Positions 1-18,501 of a DNA stretch of 60,000 nt are shown here, piece by piece. Source of the DNA: Chrysomallon squamiferum (Eukaryota > Mollusca > Gastropoda > Neomphalida > Peltospiridae); the NCBI GenBank assembly GCA_012295275.1, contig CM022672.1:25450930-25510929 (forward strand), read 5' to 3'. The translations under genes and the position numbers were made by a program. The notes beneath the pieces were generated by a model. That model had not been told where the DNA came from and ran no database searches. It saw nothing but the letters and a program-made list of their open reading frames with translations. Every line of letters begins with the position of its first letter. Positions within the stretch are counted from its first letter, which is position 1.

Positions 1-1
1 C

Positions 2-3
<2 letters not shown>

Positions 4-50
<47 letters not shown>

Positions 51-87
51 TAAGAGACACATGTATATATATATATATATATATATA
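4..87. repeat. (AC)n and (AT)n microsatellites
   Basis: (AC)n runs from 4 to 48 and (AT)n from 64 to 87, both in the intron upstream of the 22-nt exon. Confidence 0.95.
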
Positions 88-186
88 CTGTGAGTGAATG
101 GGTATTAATGCACTTTTGGTACTTTTATTTTATTCCTTTCTGTATTTAATCAGTACATTGTTATTTTGTGTTTTTCTTTTTTACAG

Positions 187-972
187 GATGAATATGAAAT
201 TCCAAATGGTAAGTCATTTACAAAATAATGTTTCCTTAATTCTTACCATATTACATTGTGTGATACTGGGGAACATTCCAAATCTTGATTATTATGTATG
301 TTAGTTCATCTGTCTAGTTGTCTGTCTGTCTAGGTAGCTACCTGCCTACCTATTACAAGCATACTTTCTCTCTCACACCCCTCCATATGAATGTGTAAAT
401 AAATAATCATCACCATTTATTATTTATTTTTGTTATTATTACTACATTACCATTACTATTATTGTAATGGTAGTAATAATAGTAGTGGTAGTAATATGGT
501 AGTTGTAACAATGGTAGTAAGAGCAGCAGTAAAACCAGTACTAGTTATAGCACTAAGTTATTACTATTATATTTATTATTTTACTTTTATTATTGTTATT
601 ATAACTAATACTTTATCAGAAAAAGATTCCAAACCTGTGCAGCCTGCGTTGCCAAGTCGACAGAATCATCGGGGTCCTCTTCCTCTGCCTCCTGCAGCCA
701 AGGAGGACAAAAACAGAAAGTCGTCAGCACCAGGACTAAGCATTGACAAAGGAGCTCTAGGCAGTGCCCTGAAAGGGCTCAAACGTGTTATGGGCCCTAA
801 AGAGGAAAAAAAGAACGAGGAGAAGACTGAAGAAGTCCCAGTAGGAAAACTGAACATCAAAGAGGCAATCACTAAATTTGAGCAAGGAGAAAAACCTGGT
901 AAATTATTGTTTCATTATTTAAAATGTTTATATTGAATATAAGAATTTTAGGATCCTTAATACTCAGGATCC

Positions 973-1038
<66 letters not shown>

Positions 1039-4000
1039 GATGTGGTGGAGAAGGATTTGTGTGTGTGTATATGAGGAAAAGTGAGTGGGAGGGGAAAAAG
1101 AAACAAGGAGAGTGAGAGAACTTTATGTTGACTCACTGTATTGATTTTCATCAGTACTTTTTAATTAGGATATACAGATCTAATATTTTTCAAATGTTAT
1201 TTGTCAAACTTGCCCCAGAAAACAAGAATTTCATTTTCAAAGAACTGTTTTTTTTTTTTCATCATTGCCTTTGGTTTATTTGAGAGGTTGCAGATTGAGA
1301 TTTGTCTCCAATGGTTTGCATAATGCTGTTGTAGTAGCTGCAAATAGATTTTTGTTTCAGTAGTCGTGGATGCATTTTGTTTCAGAAGATTCAGATCAGT
1401 CTGAAGGTGAGCCGGTGAAACCCAGAGGCCTAACAGATCTTTTAAAAAAAAATATACCATCTCTGCCCAAATTTCACTGTCATCAGAAAAAAATGGTAGG
1501 TGAAGGGCTAAAGAAAGGTGAAATAAAAGTGACACCGTCTCAAAGTGATGACAGCGATGGTGTTTCAAAAGACAAAGAAAGGCCTGCAAAGCCAAAACCA
1601 CCATCGAGATTTTTGAAGAAATTTTCCAAATCGAGAATGATTTCTCCAGATATACCAGAGGATGATCACGAAGAACAGACCATGGTGATGGAATCAGATG
1701 ATCATCAGCATGATGATTGGCCATCTCAAAATGATGATAGCTTTGAATCAGGGTCGAGCCAAAGTCTTGAAGACTTTGGTGAGCAGCAAACAGCAGTTCT
1801 GATGACAAAGGTTAGCAGCTGTTGGAGTATGCTGCATGGAAGTCTGTCCTCACTGGAATGTTGTGTTCTGATCACAGACTTCAGCTTTAAGTGTGCACCT
1901 CAAACCACCGATTGCATGATCTAGTCACTGCAGTTACTTTTGTCTTGTTTGGTTTCTTTTATCAAGAACTGCATGTTTACACAGACAAATTACTAATCTC
2001 AACATTCACAACGTTTGCTGAACAGTCACCACACAGAAACAAGTTGTTTTGTTTTCCGTCGGTCAGAGTCAAATTTAGGTAGAAAGCTCTACTTGTGATG
2101 TTTTCCATCAGTCAAAGTCAAATTTAGATAGAAAGCTCTGATTGTTTTGTTTTCCATCAATCTGAGTCAAATTTAGATAGAAAGTTCTGATTGTTTTGTT
2201 TTCCATCAGTCAGATTTTAGAAAGCTTTGATTGTTTTGTTTTCCATCAATCTGAGTCAAGTTTAGATAGAAAGCTTTAATTGTTTTGTTTTCCATCAGTC
2301 AAAGTCAAATTTAGATAGAAAACTTTGATTGTTTTTTTTTTCAGTCAAAGTCAAATTTAGATAGAAAGCTTTAATTGTTTTGTTTTCCATCAGTCAGAGT
2401 CAAATTTAGATAGAAAGTTTTGATTGTTTTGTTTTCCATCAATCTGAGTCAAATTTAGATAGAAAGCTTTAATTGTTTTGTTTTCCATCAATCAAAGTCA
2501 AATTTAGATAGAAAGCTCTACTTGTGTTGTTTTCCATCAACCAAAGTTGAATTTAGATAGAAAATCTAATTGTTTTGTTTTCCATCAACCAGAGTTGAAT
2601 TTAGACTTGATGAAAGTGATGTATAACATCCTTTTTCGTTTTGAGTCACTAAACATCAACCTTTGGTTTTTGCTTAGTGTGCATATCAAGAACTGGATAG
2701 TGTTTCTAAAAGGATAATATTATTTGTCATTTTTTGATTTTTGTAATGTTGTAATGTGAAGTATAAAGAATGCTGTGTTTCAAATACTGGTGATGTTTTT
2801 GTGTGCCAACTGAACTTTTTTTTTTTTACCTTTTTTAAAATAAAATTGGAATATATAAAGTCTTTGAAGATATGGACATAACTTTAAATTCTTAGAACAT
2901 AGATCATATGTGTTTGTTAATGTGGAGCTGTTTATTGTAAGTTTTTGAATCGAGAATCGGTATTGTATATATTATTGTGTAAGTATGTATGCCTATGTGG
3001 GTGTGTGAAAGTATATATATGTATACATGTGTGTATGTACACATGCCTGTGAGTGTGTGTGTTTATAAATCTTTACAAGTTAAAAACAAAAGTACAGATT
3101 GCATGAATCTTGCACGGCTTTCATTTTCAGTGAAACTTCCAAAGCCTAAAGCCATTAATCACTCCTCCAGTTCTGCCTCCTCCAACTCTGAAAATAGTCA
3201 GCCACCCCTTCCAGCTCGACCCACAGAGAAAAAACCTGTCACAAAGGTAACTGTTAGAGTAGGACACACCAGAAAGTGCATCATAATGGCTTAGTTTCAA
3301 AAATTGTCAGAATCTGTTACATGTAAAATATTTAAATTGTTTTCCAAACAGAAATCACTTTTTATTTCTTAACAAAATTTAATCACTTTCAGCAGAACAT
3401 CTCTGTTCACACTTTATATTTGTTGGTGTTATTTTTTGTTGTTGTTTTTTGTTGTTGTTTTTTTGGTTGTTTTTTTTACACAAAAAATAATATTCACTGT
3501 TTAAATGACTGCATTTGTTTTTAACAAATAACAGTCCTTCATATTGGACCTAAACACAAACATTTCTATCACTGTCTTTCACAAACCACACAGCATTAAC
3601 ACATTACAGATAGCAAGTCTGACAAGCCTGGAACTGATTTCTCAAGGCTAAATATAAATTAAAATATAAAATAACAATGAAATGTAATCTTGAAATTGTA
3701 CTTACCAGATGAAACTTTTAAAACAATATCTGTTTGATCTTAATTTTTTCACCTAAAATTCTTTAAATACCTATTTGGAATTCCTGTATATAATAAAAGG
3801 GATAAAAATTAAAGTAAAGAAGATAATTTATATATATATATATTAAAACAGAATATATTTGATCCTTATTTATTACATTTAAAAAGGAAAAGAAAAATCT
3901 TTTTAAAACACACAGGATACAAATTAACCAACTTCAAAATTAGGTTCTGTTCACTTAAGACAGGAAATAAACAGCAGATTTTGTAGAAGGTAGATAAAAT

Positions 4001-6614
4001 TATTTATTAACTCTTCTAGGTTCCAGTGTTTCTGTATTGCTTGCATAAATGTAGCCAAAATATGAATGTTCTTTATTATGTCAGAATCTGTATGAAGCTC
4101 TAATGAAACTGAAGCCTAATTAATTGCTCAGTTGTCCACAGTAAGTTAAAAAAAAAACAAAAAAACAATTCCCTCAGAAAAACAAAACAAAACAAAAAAC
4201 AACAAGAACACAGAATACCTGACAAAAAAGGAAAGAATAGCAATAACAAAAAATAAATAAATAAATAAAAAAATAAAATAATAATAATAATAATAATAAA
4301 TAAATAATTAAAAAATTAAAACAAAAAATAAAAAAAACAAACAAAAAAAGCTCCCAGTATTCCAGTGTAAATAATAAACAGCCATATAAACACAGTGATA
4401 GAACACCAGTACAAGTACTGTTATTTGTTGTGTGTGAAATATCTGCTGTATTGTTCTCTTCTCCTCACATTGCTGTTAGGATCTGCCTCTGCCTGAAACA
4501 CCCAGTGAAGAGAGCTCAGACGTTTTCGATGAAATTTATGATGAATGTGCTTCAAATGTGGTAAATATTTCTCACTGAATGTTTTATGCACTTGTGCATG
4601 CACCTGCATGTAAAAATTAAAATAATAACAATATTTAATATTATAATATTAACAATGATACATGTTATGTTTTAACATTGTGTTATTGTGTAACTATGAT
4701 ACAGATTGTTTTAACATTAAATTATTGTGTAACTATGATACAGATTATGTTTTAGCGCTGTGTTATTGTGTAACAATGATACAGATTATGTTTTAACATT
4801 GCATTATTGTGTAACAATGACACAATTTATGTTTTATCACTGTGTTTTACTCATTTCTTCAGCTTCTTGCCTGTCCCTGGTACCATGGTGATCTAAACAG
4901 AACTGAAGCTGAGCAGAAACTGAAAGTTATGAAGGAGGTGTGTTTTAAACTGTGTATTTATGCATTAACTTGGAATAAATTTATTTTTATGCATGTGAAG
5001 TAGAAATCTGACGCTGTATATTTTTGTTAGTTGTTTATAATATTATTTTAAAGAGGTGACTTTTCTCTTTTTAGTTAAATAATTTGTTAATAGAAATGTG
5101 ATTTTTAAAGTGTGTGTGTTTGGTGTATATGAATATATGAATGTGTGTCTATATGTATACAACCACAATTCCTAATTGTTTTGTTTTTCATTATACATTC
5201 TTAAAATAATTTAACATGAAATAAAATAAATAAATGATATAAACCAATGATTTAAAATGAAAGAAAATGTATATATATATATATATATATAATTTAAAAA
5301 TCCCAACCAGTTAAAATAAAATAAATAAGAACTCAAACTAAATAATAATCTTAATAAAATATTTCAAACAGAAATAAAACTAAAAGTAATTAAGTCTTAA
5401 TTAAATTAACCAAAATAAAATAAAATGAAATAAAACAAAATAAATTCAAATAAAATAAGATAAAATAAAATAAATATATTCATCTTAACAGAATTTAGTC
5501 TGAATTGAAATAAATGTATGTAAATAACAAATCTTTTGAAAATAATTTAAATAAAATTTGATGAACAAATACAAAAAGCAAATTACATTTTTTTTTTTTT
5601 TTTTTTTTTTTTTCCAGAATGGAACATTTTTGGTTCGGAACAGTTCAAAGTTCCCTGATCAGCCATACACCCTGGTGTTGTTGTATAACAACGTCGTCAA
5701 GAACTTGAAAGTCAGAAAGAGAAAAGATGGAAAATTTGCTCTCGGAGAAGAAAAAGCTGATGAACTTGTAAGTGTGAACTTTTATTGTGTGTGTGTGTGT
5801 GTTTATTTATTTATTTATTTCATATCCATGGCCACAAACCAGTTTATCCAAGCTGAAATGTATGGTTTTATTTTTTAAGACCAAAATGTGTGTGCCTCAC
5901 CAAACTGATTTAGAGATTTCACATTTCTGGGTTGTCACATGTCATATGCCTTTTATTTTATAGTGTTATTAAAGCTTTCCTTATTTTATATTTTTTGATT
6001 TTGTTAAATATTGTTAAGTTATTTTAAATTATCTATTTAATCGTTCTTTTTTTTTTTTTGTTTATTTTTTTTTTTTTATTATATATATTCTTTTTTGAAT
6101 TTATATATTATTTGTTTAGTTTTGTTTATGAATTTGAATTTGTATTTACTTTAAATTATTTCATTTGTATTTCATTTTATTTTATATTCTTTTACATTAT
6201 TTCTTTCATTATATTTTATTTCATTTTATTTTTACTTATATTTTATTTTAATTATTTACTTTTTAAAAAATGACTATTTTGATTTTACTTTATTTTAAAT
6301 TGTATTATATTTTATTATATTATTTTCTTAATTTTTAATCATTTTACATTTCAGTTATTTATTTTTTAATAAATCATTCTTTTATTTTTATTTTTTTATT
6401 TTTAGTTCATTTTATTTGTAATCATATTTATTTAAATTATTTTGTGAAAAAAACCCATCGTATTTTATTTTATTTCACAGTTTATTTCTATTTTTATTTT
6501 ATTTAGGCATTTGTCGATGTGATAGAGCTGATAGAACATCACAAGAAAAATGATGTGATACTCATCAAAGAGAATGCAAAAGTAAAACTACAGAAAACAC
6601 CACCCAAATCATAA
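187..6614 (+). CDS. SH2-domain adaptor protein, BLNK/SLP-76-like (3' eight exons; 5' end outside window)
   Basis: Eight exons join in phase: 187-208, 620-898, 1386-1778, 3131-3246, 4480-4560, 4863-4937, 5618-5767, 6507-6614 (stop TAA 6612-6614), giving about 407 residues. Each has AG/GT borders and the phases agree (1,1,1,0,0,0,0). The protein has a tyrosine motif (DEYEIP), a Pro-rich stretch (PLPLPP), a long Lys/Ser/Asp-rich linker, a second Pro-rich stretch (QPPLPARP, SH3-ligand-like), another acidic tyrosine motif (DEIYDE) and a C-terminal SH2 domain (PWYHGDL, then NGTFLVRNSS with the phosphotyrosine-binding Arg). Tyrosine motifs, proline-rich linker and terminal SH2 is the layout of the SLP-76/BLNK/CLNK family, which bridges tyrosine kinases to PLC-gamma, Vav or Grb2 in the cytoplasm. 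Family assignment is by architecture. The N-terminal exons (a SAM domain in SLP-76) would lie left of the window. A later donor in exon 3 near 1809 is possible. Confidence 0.88.
951..1032. repeat. 15-bp direct duplication followed by (CT)n
   Basis: The phrase 'aggatccttaatact' occurs twice in tandem (951-980) and runs straight into a (CT)n tract to 1032, within the intron between the 620-898 and 1386-1778 exons. Confidence 0.9.
2052..2608. repeat. 49-bp intronic minisatellite, about 12 copies
   Basis: A unit beginning 'ttttccatcagtcaaagtc' and ending 'gattgttttg' repeats every 49 bp about twelve times, with scattered substitutions and a few internal deletions (e.g. near 2210 and 2335). It lies in the intron between the exons ending 1778 and starting 3131. 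Copies are contiguous, without unique spacers. Confidence 0.93.
4863..6614 (+). other. SH2 domain encoded over three exons
   Basis: Exon 4863-4937 gives LLACPWYHGDLNRTEAEQ and the alpha-A helix. Exon 5618-5767 gives NGTFLVRNSS (beta-B Arg), the central sheet (YTLVLLYNN) and a basic loop. Exon 6507-6614 gives AFVDVIELIEHHKKND and a short basic tail ending TPPKS. Trp-Tyr-His, FLVR and the late hydrophobic helix are SH2 hallmarks. All three exons have phase-0 borders. The protein ends almost directly after the SH2 domain, as in SLP-76 and BLNK. Confidence 0.92.
5760..6480. repeat. low-complexity T-rich intron (ATTT-type)
   Basis: This intron before the last SH2 exon is almost entirely tatttta-type low complexity. 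Open frames across it encode only Phe/Tyr/Ile runs and are artefacts. Confidence 0.85.
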
Positions 6615-8960
6615 ACTGGCTTATAGCACAAGCACAGACATAATGGAGATCATTGTGTGTTTCAGACATACTGGATCCAATTTCATAAAACATTGTTAAA
6701 TCTATAAAGTGTCTAAGCCAAACTCTGATGTATTCCAAAACTCATTATGATGTCTTTTAAATTTTAGTGTTTGGTCTGTACTGTCCATCTTTTGTATATC
6801 CCAAAACTGTTATATTGTCTTTTTAATGTTTGGCCTATAACTGTTGAAATTTAGAATGTTCCAGAACTGTTGTAATGTCAATTTAGTGTTTGCTCTGTGC
6901 TGTATAAATCTAGTATAATTATTCCAAAACTGTTTTTAAGATAGAATGTCGTCTAGGAGTTTGGTTTAGAGTATCTAAATCTATTCCAAAACTATTACAA
7001 TGTCTTTTTCATGTTTGGTCTAAGGTTTCCAAAATCTAGTGCATTCCAAATTTATTCTAAAATGTAAAATGTCTTTTAATCAATAACCAGTTTATATATA
7101 ACATATCAGTTCTGGTGGAAACAATTAATTTAGTTGTTTGCTACATCTAGAGATGGTAAGAAGAACTTAAAATATCACAGGATTGAATGATATGCAAGTT
7201 GTGGACAATGTTCCATGATTATAAAACATGTTTGATAGAATTAAATCAGGAAGATTTTATTAATTCAGGCTTTTTCTTTTTCAAAAAAAAACAATGGTAA
7301 GCAAATAAAAGTGCTTCAACAAAGCTATTTCTGTAATTATATGTTGTCAGAGCAGAGAGAGAGAATGAGTGCAAACAGTCATTCCTAGCAGAAAAAGAGA
7401 CAAAAAAAAAAAGAAAAAGAGAAAAGGTAGCCCAGATGTTTTGCAAACAAATCAAGAAATGAATAATAACATGAGAATGTGCATTATTTAACAGGTTATA
7501 CTATCACATTTTTCTTCTTATAATAATCAATTTAGTATGTGATTGAGCAGAGCATTCATTAGTCATAGAACAAGAGAATGCCACAAACAGCTTGTATTTT
7601 TAATCACAGATAATAATGTGAACCTTTCTTTCAATACAAATTATTATGCAAGTTATTGCATCTTAAAATGTTTTTTGTATATAGATGTATACATTGATGC
7701 TTTTGTTGAGGAACTGTTCTGTAACATTGACTTCTTGGTACTTATTTTTTTCATATTCTGTTTGGATCTAGTTTTTAATATGATTATTATGCTGTTTTTT
7801 TTTTACTATTGCATTTTGTATCTATATGTGTGTGTGTGTATTAATGACTATATAAAATTAACATTTTATAATTCTTTCAAAAACTAAACATTATTTATTT
7901 TTCCAAAAATTATTAAATAAAATCCAAAAAAAAAAAATCATTCTAACAAAATAAATAAAATATATTTATGTATCAGTTTTATGTTGTATAGCCACTTTTG
8001 AAACAAATATGATTTTATTTTAATTTTTTAATACTCCAAATGAAAAAAATCTTATGATGTTATTTGAATAGTAACTTTTAAAACAATCCAGCTTGTTATT
8101 TTTCAGATTTTAGAAAATACTACTTCCTTGATCAGAGTTCAAAAATGTTATATTTGCATGCAGCATTTGGCCAGGTTTCTGATTTTGGTTAATAGAAATA
8201 TATTAATGCATTTTTTAAATTGATTAGAAAATAGTGAAAATTGAACATAAATAGCTAGAATCTTTTATTTGTCATGTGTAATTATGTTTGTCAATTTGTG
8301 TTATTGTTGCTGAATAGCTGTTCTGTTTATCATATGTTTGCTGTTGCTAAATCCAGGTTGAATTAATTATTTGACAATAGCTATATAGATTTTTTTTTAA
8401 ATATAACTTTCATACATTCCTTTTTGTTTTAAAGAGAATAATTTTTATACTTTTTATTTATTTTTATTTTTTTGTATCTAAATTTTGTTTTTAAAATAAG
8501 ATGTTTCAAACATTCCTTCTAATTTTTAATAGGTGATACGCTTTAAAAAAAAAAGAAAAAAAAAAAGAAAAGATTTTTAATTACTTTTATTTCAAATAAC
8601 ATTACAAATGAAATGAAAACATGTGTAATAATAATTATAACAAAAAGTAAAATTAATTGTAAAGACGAGCATGGTTCATAGGATGACATCATTGAATTAA
8701 TCTGGAATTGAACAAAAAAGAATGTAAAAGCAGACTCCACAAAAGGTTTTATTAAATCTTGCTGTCAGACCCACAAAAGTGCCAACCTTACAACCATATT
8801 GCTACTTCTGACAGAAGTGTGTCACTTTCAACATTAGGGTAATTATTCTCCACTATCCAAAGTAGTTTGGAAGTAAAATATTTTGTACTGTACAGCATAA
8901 TATTATTGGTAGATATTTAACATTTATATCACGTGTGAAATAAACTTTATGTTTTATACT
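6615..8960 (+). other. probable 3' UTR and downstream flank of the SH2 adaptor gene
   Basis: No open frame of interest follows the stop. The stretch is AT-rich, with weakly repeated phrases such as 'tattccaaaactgtt' between about 6730 and 7060, which look like degenerate tandem copies. Candidate AATAAA signals occur near 7915 and 8939. The true polyadenylation site cannot be chosen from sequence alone. Confidence 0.4.
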
Positions 8961-9961
8961 GCATGACTGTTTTTATTATTATGTTATTAATATATAAATG
9001 GATGTCGAATCAGTTTTCAACTGTTTCTAATATTTTTCTAATACAGATTCAGTATTGCTTAATAAAAAAAATGCTTGGTTTCACAAGTTTTTTCAGATTT
9101 CAGAATGTTTCTGGTATCGGAATTTAAAGTGAGATACTGAGAAAAGAACTCAAGCCTTAACCCTAAATTCATTTATATTTCATATAAAGTTTTTGTACAC
9201 ATAATGTATATTAATTTTGTGCATGATATTACAAAAGCCTATATACAAAAACAAAAACTGTAAGCTACTGTCATCAAGCAAGGTTTGGGATTCCAGAGCT
9301 ATTGATATACATTAAATTACATTTTGTGAAGATTGTGTATTTTTCAATGACTACTTTGAAATTATACCGTATTGCTTATGATTTTTATATAAATTCTAAA
9401 AAATGTATGATTTATCTAATACAAACTGAAATAATATATTATTCACTGCTTTGGTTTTAAAAATCATTTGGTTATTTAGTTCACTAATTTTGAATTTTTA
9501 TTATGCACAAATATCACTACCAGTACATAAATGTGATAAAGCCAGAAATGTGTGTGAGCGTTAATATGCAAAATATATATATGTTAATACATACATACAC
9601 AAACATCACCTTTTATACACAAACACATATTTCTGTATGAATATTTTCATATATATATTCATACATGCATAAATACTTTGGTACCTTACTGGTGGATGGA
9701 CCATTTTAGAAAATACCAAGTGGTTTAACAAAATATAATTTTTTGGTAGGCTTCATGTAATCATGTATGTGTATAATGTACTTTTTATTGTGATATTATA
9801 AATTTGTTGTTTGTTATTTTTGTTGTTTTTTTCAATTCCTTGTGCATAATGTTTTTATATATTGTTTTATTTTCTAACTATGAGTGTGTGAAATTAATTT
9901 AATGTGAAAATTATTGTTTAATATGAAATTATAGGTTTATAGCCTGAAATATTTTGTAATT

Positions 9962-9996
<35 letters not shown>

Positions 9997-10845
9997 TACA
10001 ATCAAAAGAAGAAAAAAAGTTTTAAATTTTTATAAAAATTAACTATCTCAGTCTTTGTTCTGTATTTTTTTTAAAATATCAAATTTATTTCCAAAGCTTT
10101 ATATTTTCATAAAAATTAAGAAAACTTAAAAAATATGATTCAGTTTCACATATATACAAAAATTAAAATACTGTATATTTTCATAAAAGATAACCTTCTA
10201 TAATAGTCATAATAATGGCAGATTTTCATTACTCATCATTCTGTTGGTGTTTTATGTAAACACACTATACCTTAGAGACACAATCACACACATTACAAAA
10301 TTCTATAGGATTGACACAACATTGTTCTAGTTTGCTTTTCGGATCATGCTTTTTTATCTTTTTCATCTGTTTTTATTTAATTTTTTTTTTTTTCAAAGAT
10401 ACACTCTTTCTGTGGGTTTGTTTTATTAAGTAAATATTCAGCAATTTGGGGTAATTTTGGGAAACAAATTATTTTCATAAATTGTGATCATGTAAATGCT
10501 TATTTTTGACCAATTGGTCAATTTTGAAAATTAAATATATATATATATATGATAAAGCTGATTTGTTGTGTGTGTGTGTCTATGTTCATTATATTTATAT
10601 TACTATTTTTTCTTAATACATTACAAATAACTGAATATGTTTTACTTACATTCCTTTTTTTAAATTTTTAATACTAAAGAATGTAATATGATTAATGCTG
10701 TTGATGTTCATAATAAACATAATTTAATAAACAAAGACAGTTTTATATTTATACTTCACTGCTTATGTGATGATACCACTACAGATATGAAAGCAGGAAA
10801 TAATTATATTATTATTTGTGATAGTTAAGAAGGAAAAATATATAT
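8961..10845. other. gene-poor AT-rich interval
   Basis: No coding region is recognised. It contains a poly(T) run (about 9963-9995), a short (AT)n (about 10535-10550) and generic AT-rich sequence. Confidence 0.6.
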
Positions 10846-12090
10846 GGGTCATTCCGTGTCAAATCACCCAATGGGTTAAACCCGACATCTCAGATTTTTA
10901 TCAAACTTGGTATACTTGTTGACTGGGATCCCACAGCACCAAATCTGAAATATTAGCCCAATCGGATCAGTGGTGTGGGAGATAAGGCCCATCGAATTTT
11001 GAGATTTTTGGCAAAAATGGGCGTGACCACCAACCTTTCATAAAATTGGTACTGTTGAAAAGGCAATATGACAAGGATTCCAAATCTGCCATTTTTGTTC
11101 AGTTTGGAAAATATTGGGGTACATTTACCTTTTGACCTTTGCTATGATCTTGAAATTGACTGTGTGGATCACGTGACCTTGAGATGACATTTTTTGAAAT
11201 GTAATCTTCCATGTGTTAACTAAAACATATAAAAGTTTCCTGGGTGTAATATTTTTTGTTTAGCCACAATATAGATTTAAAAAATGCACGTACATGAAAA
11301 TAACACCTTTTCAGCCATTATCATCTGATTAACTAAAACCTGAATGATCGATTCTGGATGCTAGGAATCACCATCTCTTTTTATCACCAAGTAAGACATT
11401 GAAGGAGGAAATGAATTGAAGGAGGAAATAATCCAATTTTATGAAAGTGATGAGAACTGTAGAATATGTCTGGGAATGAAGGATACAGTGAGTATTTGAA
11501 ACAGATGGTGAGAAGGTTAAGCATCAGAAACACCTAGTTCTCTCAAATTTATGTGAACTTTATGCATACATATAGGCCTACAATGTCTTACTCGGTGATC
11601 AAGAGAGATGGTGATTCCTAGCATCCAGAATTGATCATTCAGGTTTTAGTTAATCAGATGATAATGGCTGAAAAGGTGTTATTTTCATGTATGTGCATTT
11701 TTTAAATCTATATTGTGGCTAAACAAAAAATATTACACCCAGGAAACTTTTATATATTTTAGTTAACATATGGGAGACTAAATTTCAATAAATGTCATCT
11801 CAAGATTTGGAATCCTTGTCATATTGCCTTTTCAACAGTACCAATTTTATGAAGATTGGCCCAGTAGTTCCTGAGATATGAGGGTTCAAAGGTTGGTGGT
11901 CACGCCCATTTTTGCCAAAAATCTCAAAATTCGGTGGGCCATATCTCCCACACCACTGGTCTGATTGAGCTAAAATTTCAGATTTGGTGCTGTGGGATCC
12001 CAGTCAACAAGTGTACCAAGTTTTATAAAAATCTGAGACGGTCGGGTTTAAATTTCTTTTTTGGGGGGGTGATTTGACATGGAATGACCC
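10846..12090. mobile_element. foldback (long inverted-repeat) non-autonomous DNA element
   Basis: The left end begins 'gggtcattccgtgtcaaatc' and the right end finishes with its near complement, 'gatttgacatggaatgaccc'. Complementarity continues inward for most of the element: left arm about 10846-11400, right arm about 11580-12090, around a loop of about 180 bp. The left arm has about 100 bp near 11085-11190 with no partner on the right. Both ends abut TATATAT sequence, so a target duplication is likely but hidden by simple repeat. No open frame is present. It resembles foldback or long-TIR MITEs; the superfamily was not recognised. Confidence 0.85.
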
Positions 12091-12184
12091 ATATATATAT
12101 TAACAAATATCCTTGCTATTTTTGACCAAAATGTGTTATCATAGTTAAAATACCATACACAACAACATAGAGGAACACACTCAC

Positions 12185-12236
12185 ACTACATACACACACA
12201 CACACACATACATACATACATACATACATACATACA

Positions 12237-12268
<32 letters not shown>

Positions 12269-12350
12269 CATTCATATATACATACATACATATATACATT
12301 CATATATACATACATACATATATACATTCATATATACATACATACATGTA
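12185..12350. repeat. (CA)n / (CATA)n compound microsatellite
   Basis: A short CA run is followed by CATA tetranucleotides and then a roughly 30-bp higher unit containing 'tatacattcatatatacat', repeated three times. Confidence 0.9.
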
Positions 12351-13190
12351 AAGGTACTTACATACGTACTGGCATATACGGGCTACCTACGTACCTATCT
12401 ACCTACCTGCATGCATCTATAGATGTGAGCATGCATAAACATACAAATGCACATATGAACAAGTAAACACAAACACACACACAGACACACCTGATGAAAC
12501 ATGAAGTAATCGTAATGTTACGCATCGTCACCAAGTTACTGCTTTTAAGTGCCGGACACTTTATATCTGAGAAATAATTAGCCGTAAATTTGATCACTTG
12601 TCTGCCTGGCCCCTTAAATAAACATATTTTCAAAAAGTACTTCTTTGATCGTGTCCTAATATTTAGAGTTATTCTTCTTGTTCTGAAAGCTCTCATTCGA
12701 TTTGCTACAGCTCGCTGGACAGATTGGCGTCTGTTTTCAGGATAAGAGCGGAACATTAACAAATTCATTTATCACCATTTAAGAGACCTGTCGGTTTTGT
12801 TTACTTAGAAAGAATGCGCTTAGAATTATTGCTGAGATTCGTAAGTGCGTTTATGTCATAAATTATTTAACCTACGTAATAGGGCTGATAAACTGTCATC
12901 GTGTTTTTAAAAAAAAGTAAATAAAATAAAGAAAAAGAAAATAAAGAAAAGAACCCAGGAAATGATTGTCTTGCCAAGTTATGCCTGTGAATCATTTGTT
13001 AATTATATTTGTTCACAGACATCAAATTAATCAGAAATTTGATTGACAATTAAGAAATATTGTTAAAAATAGATAATAATAATAATGAGCATGAGAATAG
13101 AGATCAAGAGAAGAAATGGTGCCAATAAAAGAATCAATACAAATTATTACAAAAGAGTAAGTACGATAACACAGTATGTTTGCGGTTTGA
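12351..13190. other. no gene recognised between microsatellite and duplication array
   Basis: A 121-codon frame on the minus strand (12403-12768) runs through a CA repeat and has no recognisable motif. Local base composition is more balanced than around it, so a non-coding exon or promoter is possible but unsupported. Confidence 0.4.
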
Positions 13191-13199
13191 AATTAAAAT

Positions 13200-18500
<5,301 letters not shown>

Positions 18501-18501
18501 G

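Noticed and set aside
1197-1808. 203-codon minus-strand frame
   Set aside because: It is the antisense shadow of the SH2-adaptor linker exon at 1386-1778.
6058-6273. Phe/Tyr/Ile-rich frames in T-rich DNA (also 17023-17217, 34691-35017, 40919-41954, 52871-53250)
   Set aside because: Low-complexity artefacts resembling membrane proteins only by composition.
12403-12768. 121-codon minus-strand frame
   Set aside because: It crosses a CA repeat, has no recognisable motif and no credible splice or start evidence.
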